A DNA stretch of 64,000 nucleotides from CBDCUI01 sp965223115 (lineage in GTDB: Bacteria; Pseudomonadota; Gammaproteobacteria; UBA4575). The notes under the pieces were generated by a model. That model searched no databases. It had not been told where the DNA came from and saw only the letters and a program-made list of their open reading frames with translations. Position numbers and translations under genes: made by a program. The stretch spans positions 1-64,000 of the forward strand of contig OZ244982.1 of assembly GCA_965223115.1 (NCBI GenBank), in the 5' to 3' direction. Below, in pieces: positions 1-15,300 of this stretch (positions are counted from its first letter, which is position 1; every line of letters begins with the position of its first letter).

Positions 1-3000
1 TAGCGATTGCCAAGACGTTGGATAGCAATGCCGATGAAGACAGCAGTGGCAGTGTCACCGTAAACGACACGCTCACTTACAGTGTCACGGTCACTAACGA
101 CGGCACGACGACGTTGAACAACGTGGTGGTGACGGACGCGTTGCTCACGCCGAACAGCAATACCTGTGCGAGCCTCGCGCCGAGTGCGACGTGTGTGTTA
201 ACCGGCACGTATGTGGTGCAACAAAGTGATGTGGATGCCGGCAGCATTAGCAACACCGGTAGTGTGACCAGTACCGAAGTGCCGGGTCCGACCACGGATG
301 TGTTGAACACGCCGGTGGCACAAAATCATAGTTTAGCGATTGCCAAGACGTTGGATAGCAATGCCGATGAAGACAGCAGTGGCAGTGTCACCGTAAACGA
401 CACGCTCACTTACAGTGTCACGGTCACTAACGACGGCACGACGACGTTGAACAACGTGGTGGTGACGGACGCGTTGCTCACGCCGAACAGCAATACCTGT
501 GCGAGCCTCGCGCCGAGTGCGACGTGTGTGTTAACCGGCACGTATGTGGTGCAACAAAGTGATGTGGATGCCGGCAGCATTAGCAACACCGGTAGTGTGA
601 CCAGTACCGAAGTGCCGGGTCCGACCACGGATGTGTTGAACACGCCGGTGGCACAAAATCATAGTTTAGCGATTGCCAAGACGTTGGATAGCAATGCCGA
701 TGAAGACAGCAGTGGCAGTGTCACCGTAAACGACACGCTCACTTACAGTGTCACGGTCACTAACGACGGCACGACGACGTTGAACAACGTGGTGGTGACG
801 GACGCGTTGCTCACGCCGAACAGCAATACCTGTGCGAGCCTCGCGCCGAGTGCGACGTGTGTGTTAACCGGCACGTATGTGGTGCAACAAAGTGATGTGG
901 ATGCCGGCAGCATTAGCAACACCGGTAGTGTGACCAGTACCGAAGTGCCGGGTCCGACCACGGATGTGTTGAACACGCCGGTGGCACAAAATCATAGTTT
1001 AGCGATTGCCAAGACGTTGGATAGCAATGCCGATGAAGACAGCAGTGGCAGTGTCACCGTAAACGACACGCTCACTTACAGTGTCACGGTCACTAACGAC
1101 GGCACGACGACGTTGAACAACGTGGTGGTGACGGACGCGTTGCTCACGCCGAACAGCAATACCTGTGCGAGCCTCGCGCCGAGTGCGACGTGTGTGTTAA
1201 CCGGCACGTATGTGGTGCAACAAAGTGATGTGGATGCCGGCAGCATTAGCAACACCGGTAGTGTGACCAGTACCGAAGTGCCGGGTCCGACCACGGATGT
1301 GTTGAACACGCCGGTGGCACAAAATCATAGTTTAGCGATTGCCAAGACGTTGGATAGCAATGCCGATGAAGACAGCAGTGGCAGTGTCACCGTAAACGAC
1401 ACGCTCACTTACAGTGTCACGGTCACTAACGACGGCACGACGACGTTGAACAACGTGGTGGTGACGGACGCGTTGCTCACGCCGAACAGCAATACCTGTG
1501 CGAGCCTCGCGCCGAGTGCGACGTGTGTGTTAACCGGCACGTATGTGGTGCAACAAAGTGATGTGGATGCCGGCAGCATTAGCAACACCGGTAGTGTGAC
1601 CAGTACCGAAGTGCCGGGTCCGACCACGGATGTGTTGAACACGCCGGTGGCACAAAATCATAGTTTAGCGATTGCCAAGACGTTGGATAGCAATGCCGAT
1701 GAAGACAGCAGTGGCAGTGTCACCGTAAACGACACGCTCACTTACAGTGTCACGGTCACTAACGACGGCACGACGACGTTGAACAACGTGGTGGTGACGG
1801 ACGCGTTGCTCACGCCGAACAGCAATACCTGTGCGAGCCTCGCGCCGAGTGCGACGTGTGTGTTAACCGGCACGTATGTGGTGCAACAAAGTGATGTGGA
1901 TGCCGGCAGCATTAGCAACACCGGTAGTGTGACCAGTACCGAAGTGCCGGGTCCGACCACGGATGTGTTGAACACGCCGGTGGCACAAAATCATAGTTTA
2001 GCGATTGCCAAGACGTTGGATAGCAATGCCGATGAAGACAGCAGTGGCAGTGTCACCGTAAACGACACGCTCACTTACAGTGTCACGGTCACTAACGACG
2101 GCACGACGACGTTGAACAACGTGGTGGTGACGGACGCGTTGCTCACGCCGAACAGCAATACCTGTGCGAGCCTCGCGCCGAGTGCGACGTGTGTGTTAAC
2201 CGGCACGTATGTGGTGCAACAAAGTGATGTGGATGCCGGCAGCATTAGCAACACCGGTAGTGTGACCAGTACCGAAGTGCCGGGTCCGACCACGGATGTG
2301 TTGAACACGCCGGTGGCACAAAATCATAGTTTAGCGATTGCCAAGACGTTGGATAGCAATGCCGATGAAGACAGCAGTGGCAGTGTCACCGTAAACGACA
2401 CGCTCACTTACAGTGTCACGGTCACTAACGACGGCACGACGACGTTGAACAACGTGGTGGTGACGGACGCGTTGCTCACGCCGAACAGCAATACCTGTGC
2501 GAGCCTCGCGCCGAGTGCGACGTGTGTGTTAACCGGCACGTATGTGGTGCAACAAAGTGATGTGGATGCCGGCAGCATTAGCAACACCGGTAGTGTGACC
2601 AGTACCGAAGTGCCGGGTCCGACCACGGATGTGTTGAACACGCCGGTGGCACAAAATCATAGTTTAGCGATTGCCAAGACGTTGGATAGCAATGCCGATG
2701 AAGACAGCAGTGGCAGTGTCACCGTAAACGACACGCTCACTTACAGTGTCACGGTCACTAACGACGGCACGACGACGTTGAACAACGTGGTGGTGACGGA
2801 CGCGTTGCTCACGCCGAACAGCAATACCTGTGCGAGCCTCGCGCCGAGTGCGACGTGTGTGTTAACCGGCACGTATGTGGTGCAACAAAGTGATGTGGAT
2901 GCCGGCAGCATTAGCAACACCGGTAGTGTGACCAGTACCGAAGTGCCGGGTCCGACCACGGATGTGTTGAACACGCCGGTGGCACAAAATCATAGTTTAG

Positions 3001-6000
3001 CGATTGCCAAGACGTTGGATAGCAATGCCGATGAAGACAGCAGTGGCAGTGTCACCGTAAACGACACGCTCACTTACAGTGTCACGGTCACTAACGACGG
3101 CACGACGACGTTGAACAACGTGGTGGTGACGGACGCGTTGCTCACGCCGAACAGCAATACCTGTGCGAGCCTCGCGCCGAGTGCGACGTGTGTGTTAACC
3201 GGCACGTATGTGGTGCAACAAAGTGATGTGGATGCCGGCAGCATTAGCAACACCGGTAGTGTGACCAGTACCGAAGTGCCGGGTCCGACCACGGATGTGT
3301 TGAACACGCCGGTGGCACAAAATCATAGTTTAGCGATTGCCAAGACGTTGGATAGCAATGCCGATGAAGACAGCAGTGGCAGTGTCACCGTAAACGACAC
3401 GCTCACTTACAGTGTCACGGTCACTAACGACGGCACGACGACGTTGAACAACGTGGTGGTGACGGACGCGTTGCTCACGCCGAACAGCAATACCTGTGCG
3501 AGCCTCGCGCCGAGTGCGACGTGTGTGTTAACCGGCACGTATGTGGTGCAACAAAGTGATGTGGATGCCGGCAGCATTAGCAACACCGGTAGTGTGACCA
3601 GTACCGAAGTGCCGGGTCCGACCACGGATGTGTTGAACACGCCGGTGGCACAAAATCATAGTTTAGCGATTGCCAAGACGTTGGATAGCAATGCCGATGA
3701 AGACAGCAGTGGCAGTGTCACCGTAAACGACACGCTCACTTACAGTGTCACGGTCACTAACGACGGCACGACGACGTTGAACAACGTGGTGGTGACGGAC
3801 GCGTTGCTCACGCCGAACAGCAATACCTGTGCGAGCCTCGCGCCGAGTGCGACGTGTGTGTTAACCGGCACGTATGTGGTGCAACAAAGTGATGTGGATG
3901 CCGGCAGCATTAGCAACACCGGTAGTGTGACCAGTACCGAAGTGCCGGGTCCGACCACGGATGTGTTGAACACGCCGGTGGCACAAAATCATAGTTTAGC
4001 GATTGCCAAGACGTTGGATAGCAATGCCGATGAAGACAGCAGTGGCAGTGTCACCGTAAACGACACGCTCACTTACAGTGTCACGGTCACTAACGACGGC
4101 ACGACGACGTTGAACAACGTGGTGGTGACGGACGCGTTGCTCACGCCGAACAGCAATACCTGTGCGAGCCTCGCGCCGAGTGCGACGTGTGTGTTAACCG
4201 GCACGTATGTGGTGCAACAAAGTGATGTGGATGCCGGCAGCATTAGCAACACCGGTAGTGTGACCAGTACCGAAGTGCCGGGTCCGACCACGGATGTGTT
4301 GAACACGCCGGTGGCACAAAATCATAGTTTAGCGATTGCCAAGACGTTGGATAGCAATGCCGATGAAGACAGCAGTGGCAGTGTCACCGTAAACGACACG
4401 CTCACTTACAGTGTCACGGTCACTAACGACGGCACGACGACGTTGAACAACGTGGTGGTGACGGACGCGTTGCTCACGCCGAACAGCAATACCTGTGCGA
4501 GCCTCGCGCCGAGTGCGACGTGTGTGTTAACCGGCACGTATGTGGTGCAACAAAGTGATGTGGATGCCGGCAGCATTAGCAACACCGGTAGTGTGACCAG
4601 TACCGAAGTGCCGGGTCCGACCACGGATGTGTTGAACACGCCGGTGGCACAAAATCATAGTTTAGCGATTGCCAAGACGTTGGATAGCAATGCCGATGAA
4701 GACAGCAGTGGCAGTGTCACCGTAAACGACACGCTCACTTACAGTGTCACGGTCACTAACGACGGCACGACGACGTTGAACAACGTGGTGGTGACGGACG
4801 CGTTGCTCACGCCGAACAGCAATACCTGTGCGAGCCTCGCGCCGAGTGCGACGTGTGTGTTAACCGGCACGTATGTGGTGCAACAAAGTGATGTGGATGC
4901 CGGCAGCATTAGCAACACCGGTAGTGTGACCAGTACCGAAGTGCCGGGTCCGACCACGGATGTGTTGAACACGCCGGTGGCACAAAATCATAGTTTAGCG
5001 ATTGCCAAGACGTTGGATAGCAATGCCGATGAAGACAGCAGTGGCAGTGTCACCGTAAACGACACGCTCACTTACAGTGTCACGGTCACTAACGACGGCA
5101 CGACGACGTTGAACAACGTGGTGGTGACGGACGCGTTGCTCACGCCGAACAGCAATACCTGTGCGAGCCTCGCGCCGAGTGCGACGTGTGTGTTAACCGG
5201 CACGTATGTGGTGCAACAAAGTGATGTGGATGCCGGCAGCATTAGCAACACCGGTAGTGTGACCAGTACCGAAGTGCCGGGTCCGACCACGGATGTGTTG
5301 AACACGCCGGTGGCACAAAATCATAGTTTAGCGATTGCCAAGACGTTGGATAGCAATGCCGATGAAGACAGCAGTGGCAGTGTCACCGTAAACGACACGC
5401 TCACTTACAGTGTCACGGTCACTAACGACGGCACGACGACGTTGAACAACGTGGTGGTGACGGACGCGTTGCTCACGCCGAACAGCAATACCTGTGCGAG
5501 CCTCGCGCCGAGTGCGACGTGTGTGTTAACCGGCACGTATGTGGTGCAACAAAGTGATGTGGATGCCGGCAGCATTAGCAACACCGGTAGTGTGACCAGT
5601 ACCGAAGTGCCGGGTCCGACCACGGATGTGTTGAACACGCCGGTGGCACAAAATCATAGTTTAGCGATTGCCAAGACGTTGGATAGCAATGCCGATGAAG
5701 ACAGCAGTGGCAGTGTCACCGTAAACGACACGCTCACTTACAGTGTCACGGTCACTAACGACGGCACGACGACGTTGAACAACGTGGTGGTGACGGACGC
5801 GTTGCTCACGCCGAACAGCAATACCTGTGCGAGCCTCGCGCCGAGTGCGACGTGTGTGTTAACCGGCACGTATGTGGTGCAACAAAGTGATGTGGATGCC
5901 GGCAGCATTAGCAACACCGGTAGTGTGACCAGTACCGAAGTGCCGGGTCCGACCACGGATGTGTTGAACACGCCGGTGGCACAAAATCATAGTTTAGCGA

Positions 6001-9000
6001 TTGCCAAGACGTTGGATAGCAATGCCGATGAAGACAGCAGTGGCAGTGTCACCGTAAACGACACGCTCACTTACAGTGTCACGGTCACTAACGACGGCAC
6101 GACGACGTTGAACAACGTGGTGGTGACGGACGCGTTGCTCACGCCGAACAGCAATACCTGTGCGAGCCTCGCGCCGAGTGCGACGTGTGTGTTAACCGGC
6201 ACGTATGTGGTGCAACAAAGTGATGTGGATGCCGGCAGCATTAGCAACACCGGTAGTGTGACCAGTACCGAAGTGCCGGGTCCGACCACGGATGTGTTGA
6301 ACACGCCGGTGGCACAAAATCATAGTTTAGCGATTGCCAAGACGTTGGATAGCAATGCCGATGAAGACAGCAGTGGCAGTGTCACCGTAAACGACACGCT
6401 CACTTACAGTGTCACGGTCACTAACGACGGCACGACGACGTTGAACAACGTGGTGGTGACGGACGCGTTGCTCACGCCGAACAGCAATACCTGTGCGAGC
6501 CTCGCGCCGAGTGCGACGTGTGTGTTAACCGGCACGTATGTGGTGCAACAAAGTGATGTGGATGCCGGCAGCATTAGCAACACCGGTAGTGTGACCAGTA
6601 CCGAAGTGCCGGGTCCGACCACGGATGTGTTGAACACGCCGGTGGCACAAAATCATAGTTTAGCGATTGCCAAGACGTTGGATAGCAATGCCGATGAAGA
6701 CAGCAGTGGCAGTGTCACCGTAAACGACACGCTCACTTACAGTGTCACGGTCACTAACGACGGCACGACGACGTTGAACAACGTGGTGGTGACGGACGCG
6801 TTGCTCACGCCGAACAGCAATACCTGTGCGAGCCTCGCGCCGAGTGCGACGTGTGTGTTAACCGGCACGTATGTGGTGCAACAAAGTGATGTGGATGCCG
6901 GCAGCATTAGCAACACCGGTAGTGTGACCAGTACCGAAGTGCCGGGTCCGACCACGGATGTGTTGAACACGCCGGTGGCACAAAATCATAGTTTAGCGAT
7001 TGCCAAGACGTTGGATAGCAATGCCGATGAAGACAGCAGTGGCAGTGTCACCGTAAACGACACGCTCACTTACAGTGTCACGGTCACTAACGACGGCACG
7101 ACGACGTTGAACAACGTGGTGGTGACGGACGCGTTGCTCACGCCGAACAGCAATACCTGTGCGAGCCTCGCGCCGAGTGCGACGTGTGTGTTAACCGGCA
7201 CGTATGTGGTGCAACAAAGTGATGTGGATGCCGGCAGCATTAGCAACACCGGTAGTGTGACCAGTACCGAAGTGCCGGGTCCGACCACGGATGTGTTGAA
7301 CACGCCGGTGGCACAAAATCATAGTTTAGCGATTGCCAAGACGTTGGATAGCAATGCCGATGAAGACAGCAGTGGCAGTGTCACCGTAAACGACACGCTC
7401 ACTTACAGTGTCACGGTCACTAACGACGGCACGACGACGTTGAACAACGTGGTGGTGACGGACGCGTTGCTCACGCCGAACAGCAATACCTGTGCGAGCC
7501 TCGCGCCGAGTGCGACGTGTGTGTTAACCGGCACGTATGTGGTGCAACAAAGTGATGTGGATGCCGGCAGCATTAGCAACACCGGTAGTGTGACCAGTAC
7601 CGAAGTGCCGGGTCCGACCACGGATGTGTTGAACACGCCGGTGGCACAAAATCATAGTTTAGCGATTGCCAAGACGTTGGATAGCAATGCCGATGAAGAC
7701 AGCAGTGGCAGTGTCACCGTAAACGACACGCTCACTTACAGTGTCACGGTCACTAACGACGGCACGACGACGTTGAACAACGTGGTGGTGACGGACGCGT
7801 TGCTCACGCCGAACAGCAATACCTGTGCGAGCCTCGCGCCGAGTGCGACGTGTGTGTTAACCGGCACGTATGTGGTGCAACAAAGTGATGTGGATGCCGG
7901 CAGCATTAGCAACACCGGTAGTGTGACCAGTACCGAAGTGCCGGGTCCGACCACGGATGTGTTGAACACGCCGGTGGCACAAAATCATAGTTTAGCGATT
8001 GCCAAGACGTTGGATAGCAATGCCGATGAAGACAGCAGTGGCAGTGTCACCGTAAACGACACGCTCACTTACAGTGTCACGGTCACTAACGACGGCACGA
8101 CGACGTTGAACAACGTGGTGGTGACGGACGCGTTGCTCACGCCGAACAGCAATACCTGTGCGAGCCTCGCGCCGAGTGCGACGTGTGTGTTAACCGGCAC
8201 GTATGTGGTGCAACAAAGTGATGTGGATGCCGGCAGCATTAGCAACACCGGTAGTGTGACCAGTACCGAAGTGCCGGGTCCGACCACGGATGTGTTGAAC
8301 ACGCCGGTGGCACAAAATCATAGTTTAGCGATTGCCAAGACGTTGGATAGCAATGCCGATGAAGACAGCAGTGGCAGTGTCACCGTAAACGACACGCTCA
8401 CTTACAGTGTCACGGTCACTAACGACGGCACGACGACGTTGAACAACGTGGTGGTGACGGACGCGTTGCTCACGCCGAACAGCAATACCTGTGCGAGCCT
8501 CGCGCCGAGTGCGACGTGTGTGTTAACCGGCACGTATGTGGTGCAACAAAGTGATGTGGATGCCGGCAGCATTAGCAACACCGGTAGTGTGACCAGTACC
8601 GAAGTGCCGGGTCCGACCACGGATGTGTTGAACACGCCGGTGGCACAAAATCATAGTTTAGCGATTGCCAAGACGTTGGATAGCAATGCCGATGAAGACA
8701 GCAGTGGCAGTGTCACCGTAAACGACACGCTCACTTACAGTGTCACGGTCACTAACGACGGCACGACGACGTTGAACAACGTGGTGGTGACGGACGCGTT
8801 GCTCACGCCGAACAGCAATACCTGTGCGAGCCTCGCGCCGAGTGCGACGTGTGTGTTAACCGGCACGTATGTGGTGCAACAAAGTGATGTGGATGCCGGC
8901 AGCATTAGCAACACCGGTAGTGTGACCAGTACCGAAGTGCCGGGTCCGACCACGGATGTGTTGAACACGCCGGTGGCACAAAATCATAGTTTAGCGATTG

Positions 9001-9328
9001 CCAAGACGTTGGATAGCAATGCCGATGAAGACAGCAGTGGCAGTGTCACCGTAAACGACACGCTCACTTACAGTGTCACGGTCACTAACGACGGCACGAC
9101 GACGTTGAACAACGTGGTGGTGACGGACGCGTTGCTCACGCCGAACAGCAATACCTGTGCGAGCCTCGCGCCGAGTGCGACGTGTGTGTTAACCGGCACG
9201 TATGTGGTGCAACAAAGTGATGTGGATGCCGGCAGCATTAGCAACACCGGTAGTGTGACCAGTACCGAAGTGCCGGGTCCGACCACGGATGTGTTGAACA
9301 CGCCGGTGGCACAAAATCATAGTTTAGC
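1..9328 (+). repeat. 333-base tandem array, 28 complete units, open at the left edge
   Basis: The same 333-base unit recurs head-to-tail. A unit starting with tagcgattgcc at 1 recurs at 334 and every 333 bases, and the last partial unit (tagc) falls at 9325, exactly 28 periods later. The printed text also repeats every 6660 bases (20 units) line for line; for example, the lines at 1 and 6661 match. I see no substitution or indel between units. Being a multiple of three, the unit stays in frame and encodes 111 residues. It is richer in G+C (39 of 60 bases in the line at 121) than the coding sequence just after it (19 of 60 at 9421). The array continues beyond the window, so its full length is unknown. 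Such uniformity implies recent amplification or ongoing homogenisation. Confidence 0.97.
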
Positions 9329-12300
9329 TAGCGTTATTGAAGCCTTGGATGATAATTTTAGTGCTACGCCTATTGACGGCATAGTTGGTGGAAATACTAC
9401 GACTGTATATGATAACGATACTTTAAATACTGCGCCTTTTGTTAATAGCGATGTAAGTTCAAATATTATTAGTGACGGTGGACTGATAGGAGTAAGCATC
9501 AATATAGACGGAACTTTAGTTGTTCCTGCCGGCACTGCAATAGGAAACTACAGTGTTACTTATCAAATTTGTGAAATAGTAAGTCCTGCCAACTGTGATA
9601 CTGCTGTAGTGATATTGCTAGTTAATGCAGCACCGACTGTAGCTAAGCAATGTGTGCCGGATACGATAGGTGTCGGTGAAATCAGCGCATTAACAATAAG
9701 CCTAGGAAACAGTAATGCAACGGATGCAGTTTTATCGGCCGATCTTGTTGATAACATGCCTGCGGGTATGACAGCAGTGGCTGTTAATGCTGCAACGACA
9801 TGTCCAGGTATTGTAGACATAAGTACAAATACAATCATTCGTTACTTAGCAGGTTCGATTATCCCACCTGGTGGCTGTGATATTGTTGTGGACATCACAT
9901 CGAATAGTCCGGGAAGTGCAACAAATATAATTCCCGTTGGCGCATTGCAAACGAACTTTGGCAGTAACGTATTGCCCGCCAATGATGACTTATTAGTTAT
10001 TGCTGATTCAGATGGTGATGGAATAAATGATTCAATTGAACCATGCACAAATGACCGAGATGGCGATGGTATAGTTGATTGTCTTGATTTCGATCCGTTA
10101 GGTTATTTTTATTGTGAAGATACAGGCCAGATTATTCCTGGTGGTAATGTATCATTTACTCCAGCATCAACAGGTACTGTCAATGTAATCGAAGATGGTT
10201 CTACAGGTCGATATCAAGCATTTTTTGCGAGTGCAGATACCTATACACTAAATATTACTGTTCCACCTGGAACAACTTTAAGTACATCGCGTCTTGCTTC
10301 AACTTTATTTGATCCAACGGGTGGGCCAAACCCAACGGTTTTAGGTGGTGGTGAGTTTGCTAGCAGTAGTTTCTTAACTGACTTCAGTGCTGCATCTAAT
10401 GTGCCTTGGTATACAAGCTTTGTAATTGAAGCAGGTGATCCCTTCATTATTAATAACAACATACCATTATCAAACTGTGCGGCACTTGCAAATCCACTGT
10501 TGCTTTCCAAGACTGCAACACCTAATGAGGCTTCAATAGGAGAAGTAGTTCAATACACCTTGCAAATTGAGAATAGCTCTAGTAGTTCTTTTACAGGCAT
10601 AAATATTATAGACAATATTCCAGGTGGATTTGGTTACGTTGATGATTCTGCATTGTTGATTAATGCAGGGCCAGATGGAATTTTAGATACCAATGATGAT
10701 ATTGAATCGCCAGCGATCGTGACAGGGTCAGATCCAATTCAGTTTGAAAATATAAATATCGCAACTAATGAATCTATATTAATTCGTTACCTGTTACGTG
10801 TGAGTTCGGGTGTGGTAGAGGGTGACTATACGAACACTGCGCAAGTTTCGGGTGTTGGCGGTATTAATCTTAGTAATGAAGCCAGTGCAACCGTCCGTGT
10901 AATACAAGATCCAATTTTACAAAAGACGACCATTATTGGAAAAGTCTTTAATGACCGTGACGAAGATGGCTGGCAGGATGATGCGAGTGCAACGGGCGTG
11001 AAAATTAAGAGTGAATATTTTGGTTGGGACAGTCATCTTGTGGGAACGATTGGTGCACGTACGAGTGAATTAGAAGCACTAGATAACTACAAAGTTAGTG
11101 TCCGAATGCCTTTGAATCTAGAAGATGATAATAGTTTTCAGGTAGTTACACGTGAGGGCACAATTATTAAAGTCGATAACGATGGCAACGTAATAGAAGA
11201 GCATACTGGTAAGAAAGCAAAAGGGTTAACTGCACAAGAAATTACTGTGAGCACTCATCGAGATGACGATGACCTTGTTATAACAATTACTAACCATGGA
11301 ATTCATGAAATGGGTATTCCAGGAGTGCGTTTGGCGACAGTTGAAGGGTTGTTAGTAGAAACAGATCAATTTGGTCGTTATCACTTAGCTGATATTGATG
11401 GTGGTCGTTGGGAACGTGGCCGTAACTTTATTATTAAAGTAGATCCAGCAACTCTTCCAGAAGGCAGTACTTTTACAACTGAAAATCCACGTGTATTAAG
11501 AATTACTCAGGCTTTGATGAGTAAGTTTAATTTTGGTGTAAAGCTGCCAGCACAAAATATAGAGTTTGTGAATGGTGAATATGGTGTATCCAAACGTGTT
11601 GAGCGAGAAGTTGAAGTAGTCGAAACACGTGAAATTAAAGATGTTATTGATCCGATTCATTTTAAATCAGGCAAAGCAGATATCTCTCAAACAGCATTAG
11701 AAGCTTTGCGACAAGAGATTGAGCGTTTGCAGGATAAAGAAAATGTAATTGTAAGAGTGGCTGGACATGCTGATATTCGATCATTATCAGCAAAAACTAA
11801 AGCTAAATTTGGTGATAATCATGGTTTAGCGCGAGCACGTGCAGAACAGGTTGCACAAATCTTGCAACAAGAATTAGATCTTAATAAAGAAATGATTACT
11901 GTTGTTGAGTATGGTGCAAATATGCCCATTGCAGACAACGACACACAAGAAGGTCTTGCAATGAATCGCCGTACCGAAATTGACGTTGTTTATGATGAAC
12001 GTTATAAGAAAACTATAATTGATGTTGATTACGAACCGACAAAAAATCCAACTCTGAAACGTGAATCTCGTATACCAAACGGTGGAGCAATTTGGGCCGT
12101 TGAGGATCCTGCCACAATAGATCCACGTTTAAATGCAATCGCGCAAGGCGGAATAATCCTTGAGCGTGGCAAAGTTAAAGATTCTGTTAAGTTCAGTCTT
12201 TACAGTAATTACATTGCCTTTATTGATCGCTGGGAATTAGCGATCTACGCTCACGATGATCGTGATTTAATTAATCCTATCGATGAGATTAAAGGCAATA

Positions 12301-15300
12301 AGTTTGAATTTGTAGAGCCAATTGAGTGGTTTGCATCAAGTTTAAATGAAAAATACTTTGAGGAAGGTGAAAGTCTAATATACGTATTACGTGTATTCGA
12401 TAAACAGGGGCGTATGGATGAAACTGCACCACGTTCTTTAACGGTTACTGATGAAAGAATAATTAAATTTGAGCGTCGTGATCTTGAAGAAGAGCAACAA
12501 CAAGTCGCCTTGGCAAGCTATGGCGAGTCTAATTTAATTCGTCAAACCATTCCATTGTCAGGTTCGCGTGTACGAATAAATGGCGTGGACTTAGATCCTG
12601 ATTACACCATTACAGTAAATAATGAAAAAGTGATCGTTGATGAAGATGGTAAGTTTGTACTTGAACAACATCTTCCGATTGGTGCTCATAAAATGAAAGT
12701 CAATGTCAGTCATGGTGATGATGTTAACTATGATCGTGAATTAGATATTGATGTAACAGGCAAGTACATGTTTATTGTTGGTCTTGCAAATCTCACTGTT
12801 GGTGAAAATGATTTATCTGGCAGTATTGAACCATTAGGCGATGACGATCATTTTGATGAAGATGTATGGATAGATGGACGCTTAGCCTTTTATTTAAAAG
12901 GCAAGATCAAAGGTAAGTATTTAGTCACTGCGCAACTTGATACGACAGAAGATGAATTGCGTAACTTAGGTGATCGTCTCGAAGAGGAAGATCCAACAGA
13001 AATTTTCCGTCGTCTCGATCCAGAACGTTACTATGCGGTATATGGAGATGATTCAACTACCATCGATGACACAGATAGTCAGGGCGCATTCTATCTGCGC
13101 GTGGACTGGGATAAAAGTATGGCGCTGTGGGGCAACTACAACACCGATTTAACCGGTACTGAATTTGCACAATACAATCGCAGTTTGTATGGCGCAAAGC
13201 TAGAACACCGTAATGTAGATACCACTAAGTTTGGAGAACATAAACACGAAGTACATCTATTTGGAAGTGAAGCACAAACTGCAGCAGCACATAATGAGTT
13301 TATTTCAACGGGTGGTTCGCTTTATTACTTGCGTGATACAGATGTAGTGCAAGGCTCAGAAAAAGTTTGGGTAGAGGTGCGTGCACGTGATACCGAGCAG
13401 GTCGTTGAAAACATCACTTTGGAACATGGAAGAGATTTTGATATAGATTACATTCAAGGTCGCATTATTCTTACACGGCCACTAACCCAGTTTGATTTTG
13501 GTTCAGGTCCATCAATTATCAAGGATGCGCCTTTGGAAGGTAATGATGTGTTCTTATTAGTCGATTATGAATATCGACCCGATGCGTTTAGTGCAGATGA
13601 TATTACTACAGGTGCACGTGGAAAGACTTGGTTGAATGATTACATCGCAATGGGTGGAACTTATGTTAATGAAGAGCGTGATGGTATCGATTATGAACTG
13701 AAAGGCGCAGACGTCACTTTGCGTGCAGGTAAAGGTACTTACGTAAAACTTGAATATGCTGAGTCTGATGCCAAACAGGCCGATAATAATTTCTTCTCTA
13801 GTAATGGTGGCATTAGCTTCAATAAACAGAATCTACAAGCAGATGATAGTGATGGTGAGGCAAAAGGTGTTGAGGCACGAATAAACTTTGCAGAGTTGAG
13901 TGACCATGAAGGCTATGTCATGGCGTGGTGGAAAGATCGAGATGCAGGCTTTTCGTCTGCAGCACGTCTCGATGATGGTGTTGAAACCATAGACACAGGT
14001 ATAGAAGCGCAATGGCAAGCAACGGATCGATTAGAACTCAGTACTCGGGCAACTAAGCTTGAGCGTAAAACATTATCTGAATTTAGTACAGTCAGTATTC
14101 AAGCTGATTACGAAGTTAATGACAAACTCAGTATTGGTGTCGAACTTCGTCATGAAGATGAAGAAGATGAGACCTTGGGGGAAGATGGAGAAGCCACTTT
14201 GGCGGGTGCTGAAATTCGCTATGGACTTACTGAACATACCGAAGTGTATACGAGTGGACAGTTTGTTATCGATGATGAAGGTGATTATGAAAGTAATGCA
14301 TTAGGGACGATTGGTATTGAGACTCAAGTCAATGAGCGTCTTGCACTGAAAACTGAATTGAATTCTGGTGATCGCGGTGACGCGGTTGTGTTAGGGATGG
14401 AGTATGACGTGACTCCAAATATGAATATTAGTTTAGATGCTGGTTTTGGCAGTGGTGCTACAACACAAGTAGGAACCAATTACACTACTGCAAATGGTTT
14501 AGAGCTTTACGGTGGTTATGCAGTGGATCCAGATCGTACAGATAGTGGTGAATCCATGTTTACTTTTGGAACAAGAAAACGCTATCAAAATGGTCTTTCT
14601 ATTTACAGTGAGAGTCAATTCGGAGAAGGCGAAAACGAACAAAGTATTGCACGCACCTATGGACTTGATTTTGATCTCAATGAGCAATGGCGTTTATCAG
14701 CATCATTACAAAAAAATGATATCGAACGCGATGAAGGTGATATCGACCGCCGTGCTGCGACGTTAGGAGCAAATTATAGAGGTGATGATCTTAAGTTTGG
14801 TAGCGTGCTTGAATATCGTGAAGATGATAATGAGCAAGTTTTAGAAGATGCTACTCAATGGATTACATCAAATACAATTGAGTGGCAACAAAGTGATAGT
14901 TTGCGTTGGTTAGGTAAAGTTGAACTTTCTACTACTCATAGTGATGCCAATAAAGATGACGAAGCAAAATATGCAGAGCTAGATTTAGGTTTTGCATATC
15001 GCCCCGCATTTAATGACCGCTTAAACATATTAGGAAAATATACTTTTATATATGATCTGGCCAGCAGCGGGCAAAATACTACTCTTGCAGATCAACGCAG
15101 CCATGTTTTTGCCATTGAAGGCATCTACGACTTAAACCAGAAATGGGAATTAGGTGGCAAGCTTGCCTATAAGACAGGGGATACTCGTGTTACGCGTGGT
15201 GAGGGCACATGGTTTGAAACCGGTGCACACTTGGCGGTTGCACGTGCGCGTTACCATGTTCTTAAAAAGTGGGATGCTTTGTTTGAATATCGTTGGTTAG

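Noticed and set aside
18..20. TTG at 18 as the start of the giant gene
   Set aside because: It lies in the middle of a repeat unit and the frame is open upstream; the true start is outside the window.
77..9301. A 77-residue open frame on the minus strand in every repeat unit
   Set aside because: It repeats only because the unit repeats. It has no ribosome-binding site or protein-like features and is opposite a well-supported coding frame.
1..9328. The array as CRISPR or non-coding satellite
   Set aside because: There are no short repeats with unique spacers; the 333-base period is coding, in frame, and makes a regular beta domain.
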